Positions 1-5,980 of a stretch of DNA of 6,773 nt are shown here, one piece after another. The stretch's first letter is position 1. Every line of letters starts with the position of its first letter. The stretch spans positions 1-6,773 of the forward strand of contig DAOWAQ010000106.1 in the NCBI GenBank assembly GCA_030634505.1, written 5' to 3'. Both the position numbers and the translations under genes were made by a program. The DNA is from Calditrichia bacterium. GTDB lineage: Bacteria; Calditrichota; Calditrichia; JAJRVZ01. Under the pieces are notes generated by a model. That model saw only the letters and a list, made by a program, of their open reading frames with translations, had not been told where the DNA came from and made no database searches.

Positions 1-405
1 CTCACGACTTTGTATAAATCTTTCGTTACCTGTATGAAATAAATCTCCGACTGCCAATTCGTGATCATATAGTCTTAAATTTAATGTAAACCTTTCTACC
101 GAATTTAAGTCATTGAAATCCAATTCATTCCAATCGTTGTTCTTTATATCTGATAATAAAGTGAAATCAAAATTTTGCATCCTGCCAAACAAAGATAAAT
201 TTATACTTTGCTGCAACCCGGGTATTATTGTTGTTTTGCCATATTCATCAGTATTAATCGAGTCAGGTTTTATTTTTGATTTTTCATCATAATCCACTTG
301 CTGCACTCGCATGGATATTCTACCTGTGATATCAATGCCAGATTGGCTAAATAGAAATATTGGTATAAACAAGAAAAAATAATATGGTATAATTTTCAAT
401 AACAT
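1..405 (-). CDS. Exported, probably outer-membrane protein, N-terminal 135 residues only
   Basis: The reading frame is open from the start to the left window edge, so the C-terminus is missing. The first ~22 residues (MLLKIIPYYFFLFIPIFLFS, then QS) form a clear signal peptide: a lysine, a long Phe/Ile/Leu core and a Ser-Gln-Ser cleavage region. The mature part is polar, with alternating hydrophobic stretches such as INLSLFGRMQNFDFTLLSD and RFTLNLRLYDHELAVGDLF. Those stretches look like beta-strands of an outer-membrane barrel; this is an inference from composition, and I recognise no named family. It lies 16 nt downstream of the FecR-domain gene on the same strand, so the two are almost certainly co-transcribed. 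The start is ambiguous: GGGGAG abuts the ATG at 405 with no spacer, whereas a TTG two codons later (399) has about 6 nt spacing. Either start keeps the signal peptide. Confidence 0.75.
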   Translation of the reverse strand, partial: MLLKIIPYYFFLFIPIFLFSQSGIDITGRISMRVQQVDYDEKSKIKPDSINTDEYGKTTIIPGLQQSINLSLFGRMQNFDFTLLSDIKNNDWNELDFNDLNSVERFTLNLRLYDHELAVGDLFHTGNERFIQSRE

Positions 406-421
406 CTCCCCGCATTACTAT

Positions 422-1858
422 TTATCTTGGTATTCTGATTTTACGAGTATTATCACGAAATATATTACCTGCCAAATCTTCAACAACAAAATTTAAATTG
501 GTCACCCCACGGTTGATTATAATAGAAGTTTCAAATGAACCATCTGAATTTGGTTTGATTTCTTTTCCATTTATTGATATTCTTTTGATGCCGGAACTGG
601 GCTCGGGATCAATAATAATGCCTCGTATAGTCTGTTCAACACGATAATTTGTCACAGTAGGTGGAGGTGGTGGTTCAAATCTAACATGTGTTTTAGCTGC
701 CGGTTCTGTAATAGTAAGGATTGGTTTTACGGTATCCAAAAATAGTTCCTGTACATATTCCTGACTATTTCCTGAGCTATCTGTTGCAACAACCGAACTA
801 CTATCAGGCCCTTCTTTTAACATTATTGTCCGCTTAAAACTACCCCTGCCTTCTACTTCTGTAAGTTCTTCTCCATTTAATGTGATTTTAATTTTATCAT
901 TAGGAGTTAAATCAAATACCCCACCACTCAGACTATAATCACGACGGTTATAAAAACCTGAGACCAATGGGGATGATAATCTAATATCAGGTTTTTTTGT
1001 ATTTACATAAACCTTGATAGTACGTGAAACACTTTTGTCTTCTTTTATTGCTTGCAGATTTATTTCATTCACACCCTCTACCACTCTAAGTCTTGCGTTA
1101 AAACTTCCTGTAGCTGTAACCGGCACAGCTATATCATTTGCAAAAAGTTTTGCTCCTTCAGGTATTTTACCTGAGACAGGAATGCCTGCTCCCAACACAG
1201 CCGGATCAGTAAACACAAATTGCCTGAGATTAACTCGAAAAGGAAAATCTTTTCCTTCTGTTTCTTCACCTTCGTCCGGAATAAAACTTTCTGGATCGGT
1301 TGGCGCTTTGCCTTTTTCTACTATTGTCTTCTGGTTAGATGTAACTATCACTTCGTTGTCAGTATCTTTAGATTTAACGCTAACAGAACCTTCGATAACC
1401 CTCACTGTTGTTTTTTGTTGAATATCCACATCCATTTCAATTGTAGTTCCTCGTATCGCTACCACTGCACTTGGGCTTTCAATTGTTCTTTCCTGTCTGT
1501 CTGAAAATATTTTCTTAAATCCACCCCATAACTTTCCCACCCAAAGTGTAAAGCTCATTTTATCTTCACCATCGGATTCCGGGGTTTTTAGTTCATTAAT
1601 ATCAAAAACTGCATTTTCATTAATTTTTAGAATTGAACCATCGGGCATATCCAACTCAACACGGGAATTTGATAAAGTTTTAATTCGATCACCTTCATAA
1701 ACGTTATAATTTAACCCTAATTTCACCCAGTTTATTTGTTGATTTTTTTGTAACTCCACATTCCCAATAACAAATTTAACCTTGGCTTTGTTTGAACTTT
1801 GAGCAAATAGAATACTTTGAATTAATATAAGAAAATAAATTAAAGTATTACGAAGCAT
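422..1858 (-). CDS. Secreted FecR-domain protein with three C-terminal Ig-like repeats
   Basis: This is a probable periplasmic or surface protein of 478 aa. Residues 1-20 (MLRNTLIYFLILIQSILFAQ) are a signal peptide. A FecR domain spans about 26-182 and includes the typical segments EGDRIKTLSNSRVELDMPDG, a Trp/Gly-rich LWVGKLWGGF, and ESPSAVVAIRGTTIEMDV followed by VRVIEGSVSVKS. The rest (about 223-478) holds three beta-sandwich-like repeats of 85-95 residues. They share a pattern of 'V.G', 'I.LNG or INGKEI', 'GSF...I', 'G.N or G.D' and 'DS/DLAGN', resembling the Ig-like/glucodextranase-B-type domains often joined to FecR in FCB bacteria. A run of five prolines opens repeat 3. No ECF sigma factor or TonB receptor lies nearby, so this is probably not a classical FecR anti-sigma relay but a structural or assembly factor for the outer-membrane protein encoded 16 nt downstream. 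An ATG at 1870 would add four residues but overlaps the Shine-Dalgarno, so 1858 is preferred. Confidence 0.9.
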   Translation of the reverse strand: MLRNTLIYFLILIQSILFAQSSNKAKVKFVIGNVELQKNQQINWVKLGLNYNVYEGDRIKTLSNSRVELDMPDGSILKINENAVFDINELKTPESDGEDKMSFTLWVGKLWGGFKKIFSDRQERTIESPSAVVAIRGTTIEMDVDIQQKTTVRVIEGSVSVKSKDTDNEVIVTSNQKTIVEKGKAPTDPESFIPDEGEETEGKDFPFRVNLRQFVFTDPAVLGAGIPVSGKIPEGAKLFANDIAVPVTATGSFNARLRVVEGVNEINLQAIKEDKSVSRTIKVYVNTKKPDIRLSSPLVSGFYNRRDYSLSGGVFDLTPNDKIKITLNGEELTEVEGRGSFKRTIMLKEGPDSSSVVATDSSGNSQEYVQELFLDTVKPILTITEPAAKTHVRFEPPPPPTVTNYRVEQTIRGIIIDPEPSSGIKRISINGKEIKPNSDGSFETSIIINRGVTNLNFVVEDLAGNIFRDNTRKIRIPR

Positions 1859-1863
1859 TAATG

Positions 1864-1868
1864 CCTCC
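1864..1868 (-). promoter_or_regulatory. Shine-Dalgarno GGAGG that fixes the FecR-protein start
   Basis: GGAGG on the minus strand lies 5 nt before the ATG at 1858, the ideal spacing. The longer candidate start at 1870 includes these same bases in its own second codon and has no comparable site upstream, so the ATG at 1858 is the better start. Confidence 0.75.
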
Positions 1869-1931
1869 ATCTATGATTTTATCTTAAAATTACTTTGTTA
1901 ATTTAATTAAATGCAAATTATTCTTGAATTT

Positions 1932-1940
1932 ATTATATCA
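1932..1940 (-). promoter_or_regulatory. Putative extended -10 promoter (TGaTATAAT) for the FecR/outer-membrane operon
   Basis: Reading the minus strand, TGA-TATAAT is a perfect -10 hexamer with an extended-10 TG. It lies about 74 nt upstream of the FecR-protein start, in the 201-nt gap between the transglycosylase stop and this gene. No good -35 is seen at 17 nt (GTGTTT), which fits an extended -10 promoter. The gap is very A+T-rich, so a chance match is possible. The gap holds no gene and no GC-rich terminator stem. Confidence 0.4.
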
Positions 1941-2059
1941 GTAATAAAAATAATAAACACCAAAACTTATAACAATTATTTCGACTAACTAAAATTAATT
2001 TTTAAGCATTTTAAAAGGAGATCATTTATTTTTTTATTTGGTATTTTTTAATTGGTGTT

Positions 2060-2794
2060 TTAAAGAATTTTTTTATACAAGGTATAAAGAGTCCAAATAT
2101 TTTCGACATAAGTGATTGTCTCCACTTCACCATAAAAATAGCCATATTTGGGCCTGCCCTGTGGCCATACCTGCAGATGAATTTCCCAGTATTTTGGTTT
2201 TAACTTTCCTAAATTTTGATTGACATTACTCCAGACATTTGGAGAAATACGATTAAATTTTGTCAATGCCTGAGCGTCATATATTCTGCCAACACCACAA
2301 TTGTAGGCAGCAAGTGATAATTTTGTTCGGTTCTGGAAATCAGCATTTGGAAAATGACCGTACTGTTTTTTCATGTGATAAATTCCGGCAGCAATATTTT
2401 CCCTGGGATTTTTAAAGATATATTGAATATCAAGTTCTTTGCTTAATTCGGTTGCAGTTCGCGGCATGATTTGCATTAATCCTTTTGCGCCTACGTGACT
2501 GCGTGCTTTTTCTCTGAATCTTGATTCCTGCATTATTTGTGCAACAATTAATCGCCAATCAAAGCCATATCTTTTTGAATATTTTTTAATGATAGGTTTG
2601 TACTTTGCGATTGACTTCAAATAACCGCGTCGTTCAAATACCAGTCTAAATTCATCTAATTGTTTTTTCTCTTCTATTTTTCTCTTCAATTCAACGGAGA
2701 GGCTATCATTATCAACAATATCACCATTCTGTATTTCATTATCAGAACAAGATACGAAAAATAAAATTGGAATAAATAATAAAAATATTTTCAT
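2060..2794 (-). CDS. Lipoprotein lytic transglycosylase (SLT domain, MltF-type catalytic domain)
   Basis: This enzyme is predicted to cleave the MurNAc-GlcNAc bond of peptidoglycan, forming 1,6-anhydro ends, and to act in the periplasm from a lipid anchor. Residues 1-15 are a hydrophobic signal ending in FFVS-C16, a somewhat loose lipobox (Phe at -3). A charged linker covers about 17-60. The SLT domain (about 70-180) has the catalytic Glu90 in IMQES, the GLMQIMP motif at 105-111, the NPRENIAAG helix and AAYNCG at 162-167. GRIYDAQALT just after that resembles the end of the MltF catalytic domain. At 244 aa it lacks the N-terminal solute-binding-like domain of full MltF, so I give no symbol. 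It is the last gene of the MgtC-like/DUF350 cassette, only 5 nt after the DUF350 stop. It has no clear Shine-Dalgarno of its own, so translational coupling is likely. No GC-rich terminator follows. Confidence 0.92.
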   Translation of the reverse strand: MKIFLLFIPILFFVSCSDNEIQNGDIVDNDSLSVELKRKIEEKKQLDEFRLVFERRGYLKSIAKYKPIIKKYSKRYGFDWRLIVAQIMQESRFREKARSHVGAKGLMQIMPRTATELSKELDIQYIFKNPRENIAAGIYHMKKQYGHFPNADFQNRTKLSLAAYNCGVGRIYDAQALTKFNRISPNVWSNVNQNLGKLKPKYWEIHLQVWPQGRPKYGYFYGEVETITYVENIWTLYTLYKKIL

Positions 2795-2799
2795 AAATA

Positions 2800-3036
2800 T
2801 TAGTTCAAACTCATCCCTATAATTAAACCGACAATTAGTCCTATCATAATAAATATACCGCCTACTACAACACCTACCGCAAGATTACCTTTTTCCAGCT
2901 CATTGGGTATATCAAAATGAGTGGTACGATTTATTAGTTTATAAGTAAGTACAGATGAAATAACACCCACAAGCACACCTAATATTGCATAAATAAAATT
3001 ACGGATCATGATCAGATCCAACCAATTAAATTCCAT
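2800..3036 (-). CDS. DUF350 family small membrane protein
   Basis: This is a 78-residue inner-membrane protein with two predicted helices, about 11-34 and 52-75. The short polar segment between them, TTHFDIPNELEKGNLAVGVVVGG, matches the DUF350 (YjfL-like) pattern of T.(Y/F)...E...GN.A.....G, with the Gly-Asn pair entering the second helix. The family's biochemical role is unsettled. The start is well supported by AAGGGG 4 nt upstream of the ATG. It lies 28 nt downstream of the MgtC-like gene and 5 nt upstream of the lytic transglycosylase, so all three should be co-transcribed. The natural guess, which is only an inference, is a role in envelope maintenance together with the transglycosylase. 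Confidence 0.8.
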   Translation of the reverse strand: MEFNWLDLIMIRNFIYAILGVLVGVISSVLTYKLINRTTHFDIPNELEKGNLAVGVVVGGIFIMIGLIVGLIIGMSLN

Positions 3037-3064
3037 AATGCCCCTTCTTTTTTTTTATTAAAAC

Positions 3065-3508
3065 TTATTCAATATTTGTCAAAAATACTCTGTGAATTAT
3101 ATTTAATAATATTGACATTAGAATTCCGGCCACGATACCAACAATAAATATTCCCATCCCAATGGCAGCTCCCATTCCTGCTACTGCCCAAATTGTAAGC
3201 GCGTCTATAATACTTTGCAGACTTGCTTTTTGACCTATAATTATAGATCCACCGATAATTGCAAATCCTATAATAATTGTTATCGTACTTATTTCAAAAA
3301 TATTAAAACTTACATTTAAAATTAAATTCATTTTTGAAAAAATCAAAACAAATAAAGCTGAAGTAAAACTGGCCAATATTAAAGATGAAAAACCAATAGC
3401 ATTATTGTTTCCGCCTTTAATCAATCCTACTAAACCGCCGCATAAAACTGCTAATATCAATTTTAACACAATATCTAAAATATGCCAAAGATTAAAAAAA
3501 TTATCCAA
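3065..3508 (-). CDS. Divergent MgtC/SapB-like integral membrane protein
   Basis: This is a 147-residue protein, almost entirely hydrophobic, with four to five predicted helices (about 12-31, 38-59, 72-93, 100-120 and 120-138). Its order of segments follows the MgtC/SapB N-terminal domain: LKLILAVLCGGLVGL (family: LRLLLA..LG..IGLERE), a Gly-rich IIIGFAIIGGSIII (family: IVSGIGFLGAGVI), and DALTIWAVAGMGAAIGMGIF (family: GLTTAATLWVVAAIGLAAG). It departs from the family at charged positions: IKGG replaces ERE and AIGFSS replaces AGLRTH. The call is therefore for a remote homologue and says nothing certain about magnesium or virulence. The only usable start is a TTG at 3508, with a weak GGA about 8 nt upstream and an in-frame stop shortly before. 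A good promoter lies about 55 nt upstream. It is the first gene of the cassette leading to DUF350 and the transglycosylase. Confidence 0.65.
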   Translation of the reverse strand: MDNFFNLWHILDIVLKLILAVLCGGLVGLIKGGNNNAIGFSSLILASFTSALFVLIFSKMNLILNVSFNIFEISTITIIIGFAIIGGSIIIGQKASLQSIIDALTIWAVAGMGAAIGMGIFIVGIVAGILMSILLNIIHRVFLTNIE

Positions 3509-3561
3509 TAATAAATCCGTATTTTAAATGATTAATTTCTGATGTTTAAATTCAGTGTGAA

Positions 3562-3590
3562 ATAATACTTAATTTTAAAAATAGAGTCAA
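3562..3590 (-). promoter_or_regulatory. Sigma70-like promoter for the MgtC-like/DUF350/transglycosylase cassette
   Basis: On the minus strand TTGACT (3590-3585) and TATTAT (3567-3562) are separated by exactly 17 nt. The -35 overlaps the TGA stop codon of the DUF2851 gene. Predicted transcription would start near 3555, about 45 nt before the TTG start of the MgtC-like gene. This is the best consensus match seen in the window, and it gives the cassette its own expression even when the upstream gene is repressed. Confidence 0.6.
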
Positions 3591-4888
3591 TTTTTTTGTT
3601 TAATTGTTTTAAGCGGGCATTCTTGAAAATTATTGAAAGAACAATAAGTATTTTTCAGATGTAGCAGGGCCTGGTTTATATAAAAATGTTTTGTTTCTTT
3701 TGAATTTGTTTTCAGCCATTTTTTAAAAGGATTTAATACGCCATAATATTGAGTTGCGGGTAATTCCAAAAATAATTGCTTTAAATACATTGCGAATCCA
3801 AAACTATTGTTCAATATAGCAATTTTATAGAATAATGGAATAAAGACGTTACCTGCGAATTCTATAATTAGATTCCGTCCCCATAAAGTGGATTGATTCA
3901 AATTATTTCCATTTAGGTTTTGCATTTGAATTCCACCAAATTTTGAAATTAATTTAGAAATAAATTCTGATGTTGAAAGTCTTTCATAAAATAATTGTTC
4001 CAGAATATTATAAATAGATGGATCTTCCATTTGCCAAATAAACATTGCCAACCCGGCAAGCCTGTTTTGCGGATTATTATATGGTCTTATTCCACCAAAC
4101 TTCCAGATTTCCCTTTTTAAAATAGTACCCTCAATTAGGGGAAGACAATTTTTCCAGTGCATTTTTATATCAGTATCCGATTTTTCAGTAATAAAACCAG
4201 CCGTACCGCAAAATAATGCAGTCCAAAATTCAGGGGTTTTATTATTTTCTTTTAATAAATGAATTAATTTCCAGGGGATTAATTGAGCTAATCGTTCATA
4301 AGTATTTTTATTTACAACATTGCCCAATGATTTGAGTAAAACAAGATAGAGCGTTTGATCAATTCCTTCGGAAGCCACAAGTTTATAAATTCCATTGGCT
4401 TTGTTTGTTAGTCTTTGTAAAGCTAAATCCTGTAACAATGATTCCGGAAAATATGGTTGTGAGGTATTAAAAATACAGTTTTTAGTACAGTCATCAGATT
4501 TAATCGGATTGGGAAAATTTAACATAGAAATACTCGGGATATTCTGATTTTTTGAGTTGAATACCACATGTATTGATTTTCCCCAAACCAGATGCAAAAC
4601 TACTCTGTCATATCGCTGATCCAAATGGTGACCATGCCTGTTCCAATCAGAACACTGTTTATGTATTTCCACATCTCCTCTAAAGATTTTACCATCCAAT
4701 TCAAATTCAGCTCCTTGAAAATCCGGCCCTTCTGATTCATTCAGAATACCTGAATCAATACCTTTGAGTTTATATTCCTTTAAATACATTCTATGTTTAC
4801 AAATATAGATCCATAATTGATACAGATCTTTTTCTTTTGCATAAAATTCTCCATAATCAGCACAGGTATTTATTTTATAAACTTGCAT
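3587..4888 (-). CDS. DUF2851 family protein
   Basis: This is a 433-residue cytoplasmic protein of unknown function with no signal peptide. The N-terminal third carries the family block: EGPDF at 53-57, GDVEIH at 71-76, then SDW..H.HH..D..YD.VVLHLVW from 80 to about 102. A second conserved region, GIRPYNNPQNRLAGLA, lies at about 266-281. The C-terminus has QALLHLKNTYC and a further EC, matching the family's Cys-containing tail (C416 and C424), with another pair at C134 and C138. Those cysteines could bind a metal, but that is speculation. The conserved Asp/Glu/His block makes an enzyme, perhaps nuclease-like, conceivable but unproven. The frame extends to a TTG at 4942, but that codon lies inside an operator half-site and the -35 box; the ATG at 4888 is the better start although its Shine-Dalgarno is weak. 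It is transcribed divergently from an XRE repressor that probably controls it. Confidence 0.88.
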   Translation of the reverse strand: MQVYKINTCADYGEFYAKEKDLYQLWIYICKHRMYLKEYKLKGIDSGILNESEGPDFQGAEFELDGKIFRGDVEIHKQCSDWNRHGHHLDQRYDRVVLHLVWGKSIHVVFNSKNQNIPSISMLNFPNPIKSDDCTKNCIFNTSQPYFPESLLQDLALQRLTNKANGIYKLVASEGIDQTLYLVLLKSLGNVVNKNTYERLAQLIPWKLIHLLKENNKTPEFWTALFCGTAGFITEKSDTDIKMHWKNCLPLIEGTILKREIWKFGGIRPYNNPQNRLAGLAMFIWQMEDPSIYNILEQLFYERLSTSEFISKLISKFGGIQMQNLNGNNLNQSTLWGRNLIIEFAGNVFIPLFYKIAILNNSFGFAMYLKQLFLELPATQYYGVLNPFKKWLKTNSKETKHFYINQALLHLKNTYCSFNNFQECPLKTIKQKN

Positions 4889-4913
4889 AAAAATAATTTT
4901 TATCTTTTTATTT

Positions 4914-4942
4914 AATATAACATTTGTTATATTAAATAACAA
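4914..4942 (-). promoter_or_regulatory. Putative DUF2851 promoter embedded in the operators
   Basis: On the minus strand TTGTTA (4942-4937) and TATATT (4919-4914) are spaced by 17 nt. Transcription would start near 4907, giving a leader of about 19 nt to the ATG at 4888. The -35 lies inside operator 2 and the -10 inside operator 1, so bound repressor would block polymerase. The A+T-rich palindrome makes such boxes easy to find by chance, so the placement is tentative. Confidence 0.45.
4928..4933 (+). promoter_or_regulatory. Putative -10 (TATATT) of the XRE repressor gene
   Basis: TATATT on the plus strand sits at the right flank of operator 1. With 17 nt spacing the -35 would be TTTTTA (4905-4910), which is weak. 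Transcription starting near 4940 leaves the AGGAG Shine-Dalgarno in the message. An alternative pair, TTGTTA-N17-TATAAC (4924-4952), looks better by sequence but would start transcription past the Shine-Dalgarno, so it was not chosen. Confidence 0.35.
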
Positions 4943-4962
4943 ATGTTATAACAGGAGAAATC

Positions 4963-5319
4963 ATGTATAATGTTAATAATGCTATTTCTAAACGAATTAA
5001 TAAAATAATGTTTGATCTCGGAATTAATCAAGATCAACTTGCTAAAATACTTAATATAACTCAACCGGCTGTGAGCAAGTATTTAAAAGGCAGAGTTCCC
5101 CCACCTAATGTTCTTCTCCAACTTTCTAAACTGTCCGGGACGTCAATAGAATGGATCCTTACCGGTAACATAGAAACCAAACAAAAAGATATTACATTAT
5201 TTGAAGAATCAGAACAATATCACACAAGTAAAACAATAGAAGAAAAATTCAACTTGTTACCGACTGATATTCAGAAGAATATTGAAACATTAATAGATTC
5301 AATTCTCAAATTAAAATAA
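4963..5319 (+). CDS. XRE (Cro/CI-type) helix-turn-helix transcriptional repressor
   Basis: This is a 118-residue cytoplasmic DNA-binding protein. The HTH_3 domain covers about 8-66: the scaffold is RINKIMFDLGINQDQLAKIL, with turn NIT and recognition helix QPAVSKYLKGRVPPP, followed by LLQLSKLSGTSIEWILTG, the usual last helices of phage-repressor-type domains. A linker (about 70-90) leads to a C-terminal amphipathic helix, LPTDIQKNIETLIDSILKL, probably for dimerisation. There is no S24/LexA-like peptidase domain, so release by RecA-driven self-cleavage is not expected. The start is firm: AGGAG lies 5 nt before the ATG. The gene is divergent from DUF2851 and shares with it two dyad operators, so it probably represses both itself and DUF2851. 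No phage or plasmid gene is nearby to mark it as a prophage relic, and its base composition matches its neighbours. Confidence 0.9.
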   Translation: MYNVNNAISKRINKIMFDLGINQDQLAKILNITQPAVSKYLKGRVPPPNVLLQLSKLSGTSIEWILTGNIETKQKDITLFEESEQYHTSKTIEEKFNLLPTDIQKNIETLIDSILKLK

Positions 5320-5351
5320 AGGTAAGATTATCAAAGTAGGATTTTAATGGT

Positions 5352-5447
5352 AGCGAAGTTGATCTAAACTATTTGACTAAAGTGAACAAAAAATTAAATT
5401 GGATTTTAATTACTTTAGTTCATTTAATATTTATAACTTACTTCGCT
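5352..5447. repeat. Nested inverted repeats in the convergent gap
   Basis: Three arm pairs nest around one centre. The outer pair is AGCGAAGT (5352-5359) with ACTTCGCT (5440-5447). The middle pair is ACTAAAGT (5376-5383) with ACTTTAGT (5412-5419). The inner pair is AATTAAA (5392-5398) with TTTAATT (5405-5411). The 10-mer GGATTTTAAT also occurs twice directly, at 5339 and 5401. The gap lies between the ends of the XRE gene and the ACT gene, so a structured bidirectional terminator or small RNA is possible, but the stems are interrupted and no T-tract follows a GC-rich stem. A remnant of a small mobile repeat is another option. No gene is seen in 5320-5512. Confidence 0.4.
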
Positions 5448-5512
5448 TCTCAGTAATAATAAATAATCAAGCAGAGGATTCAATAATTAAGTTAATTCTT
5501 ATGTTTATCTTG

Positions 5513-5980
5513 TTAAGGCAATCTGAAATATTTTAAAAGTGCGGATTTTGCTGTTTCCAGTTCAGAACTATCAATGATGCATAAAATGCTGGAAATACTG
5601 CTTGAAAGACTTAGAATATTCACACTAACCTCACCAATCAAAGCACAAAATGTTGAAGCGATGGCTGGTTTCTCTCTGAAATGTGGACCGTACACTCCAA
5701 TAATACTTACATTTTCTGTCTTGACTATTTGCAAAGAATCTACGAGACCCTGATTATCTTCTAAAAATGAATCTATTCGATCACTTATTTTTTTTTCTAC
5801 ACAAACAGTCATTGCAGCTGTTCCATCATTAGTACTTGTTTCTGTAATATATTCCAGATTCAATTTTTTTTTTCCAAAAAATGTAAGAATTTTAGCTGCA
5901 GTACCGGGCTTGTCTATTAAATCACTAAATCTATACAATGTTAAGTTTACAACTTCTATCATCCCTCCAACTTTAATCAA
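5513..5980 (-). CDS. Stand-alone tandem ACT-domain protein (aspartokinase regulatory-type)
   Basis: This is a 155-residue cytoplasmic protein made only of two ACT domains. ACT 1 (about 10-88) has DKPGTAAKILTFFGKKKLNLEYI and TNDGTAAMTVCVEK. ACT 2 (about 90-153) has VSIIGVYGPHFREKPAIAST, SVNILSLSSSISSILCIID and a closing AKSALLKYFRL. This is the layout of the C-terminal half of aspartate kinase, where the pair binds Lys or Thr, but no kinase domain is present. In ACT 2 the usual KPG is KPA. Its likely role, an inference, is to bind an amino acid and signal to a partner. The frame overlaps the end of the histidine kinase by 8 nt. A TTG start at 5980 has GGGGGG 5 nt upstream; an in-frame ATG at 5962 has GGAGGG directly against it with no spacer, so the TTG is preferred but not certain. 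The difference is six residues. Confidence 0.85.
   Translation of the reverse strand: MIKVGGMIEVVNLTLYRFSDLIDKPGTAAKILTFFGKKKLNLEYITETSTNDGTAAMTVCVEKKISDRIDSFLEDNQGLVDSLQIVKTENVSIIGVYGPHFREKPAIASTFCALIGEVSVNILSLSSSISSILCIIDSSELETAKSALLKYFRLP

Larger units (their letters stand above)
4908..4949. promoter_or_regulatory. Double palindromic operator between the DUF2851 and XRE genes
   Basis: Positions 4908-4939 form a perfect 15-2-15 bp palindrome centred on 4923/4924. Its core, ATAACA-TT-TGTTAT (4917-4930), recurs as ATAACA-AA-TGTTAT at 4936-4949, itself a perfect 6-2-6 dyad and the exact inverse of the first core. The two centres are 19 bp apart. Two equivalent dyads beside a divergent Cro/CI-type regulator are the classic arrangement for co-operative dimer binding and autoregulation. 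The dyads overlap the predicted -10 and -35 boxes of the DUF2851 promoter and the -10 of the repressor gene. That the XRE protein is the binder is an inference; the symmetry itself is directly visible. Confidence 0.8.

Noticed and set aside
1014..1421. Plus-strand open frame of 135 codons opposite the FecR gene
   Set aside because: It is an antisense shadow of a well-supported gene: no ribosome-binding site, no recognisable domain, and a Ser/Thr/Leu-rich composition typical of reverse-strand translation.
1220..1504. Plus-strand open frame of 94 codons opposite the FecR gene
   Set aside because: Its Phe/Cys-rich translation has no domain and lies fully inside the FecR coding region; it is a chance frame.
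2012..2025. AAAAGGAG on the plus strand, like a strong ribosome-binding site
   Set aside because: No ATG, GTG or TTG follows at a suitable distance with a meaningful frame; the sequence downstream is antisense to the transglycosylase.
4889..4942. 18-codon N-terminal extension of the DUF2851 protein from a TTG at 4942
   Set aside because: The TTG lies within operator 2 and the -35 box, has no ribosome-binding site, and adds an A+T-driven Asn/Ile/Lys stretch not expected at this family's N-terminus.
4963..5319. XRE gene as antitoxin of a toxin-antitoxin pair or as a prophage repressor
   Set aside because: No small toxin-like frame adjoins it, the divergent partner is a large DUF2851 protein, and no integrase, attachment site or phage gene is visible.
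5373..5400. TTGACT-N16-TAAATT promoter-like pair on the plus strand
   Set aside because: It lies inside the nested inverted repeats, the -10 is poor, and it points at the end of a convergent gene with no plus-strand gene downstream.
5485..5497. AATTAA-G-TTAATT palindrome downstream of the ACT gene
   Set aside because: It is a short all-A/T dyad, expected by chance at this base composition, and has no T-tract or GC stem to make it a terminator.
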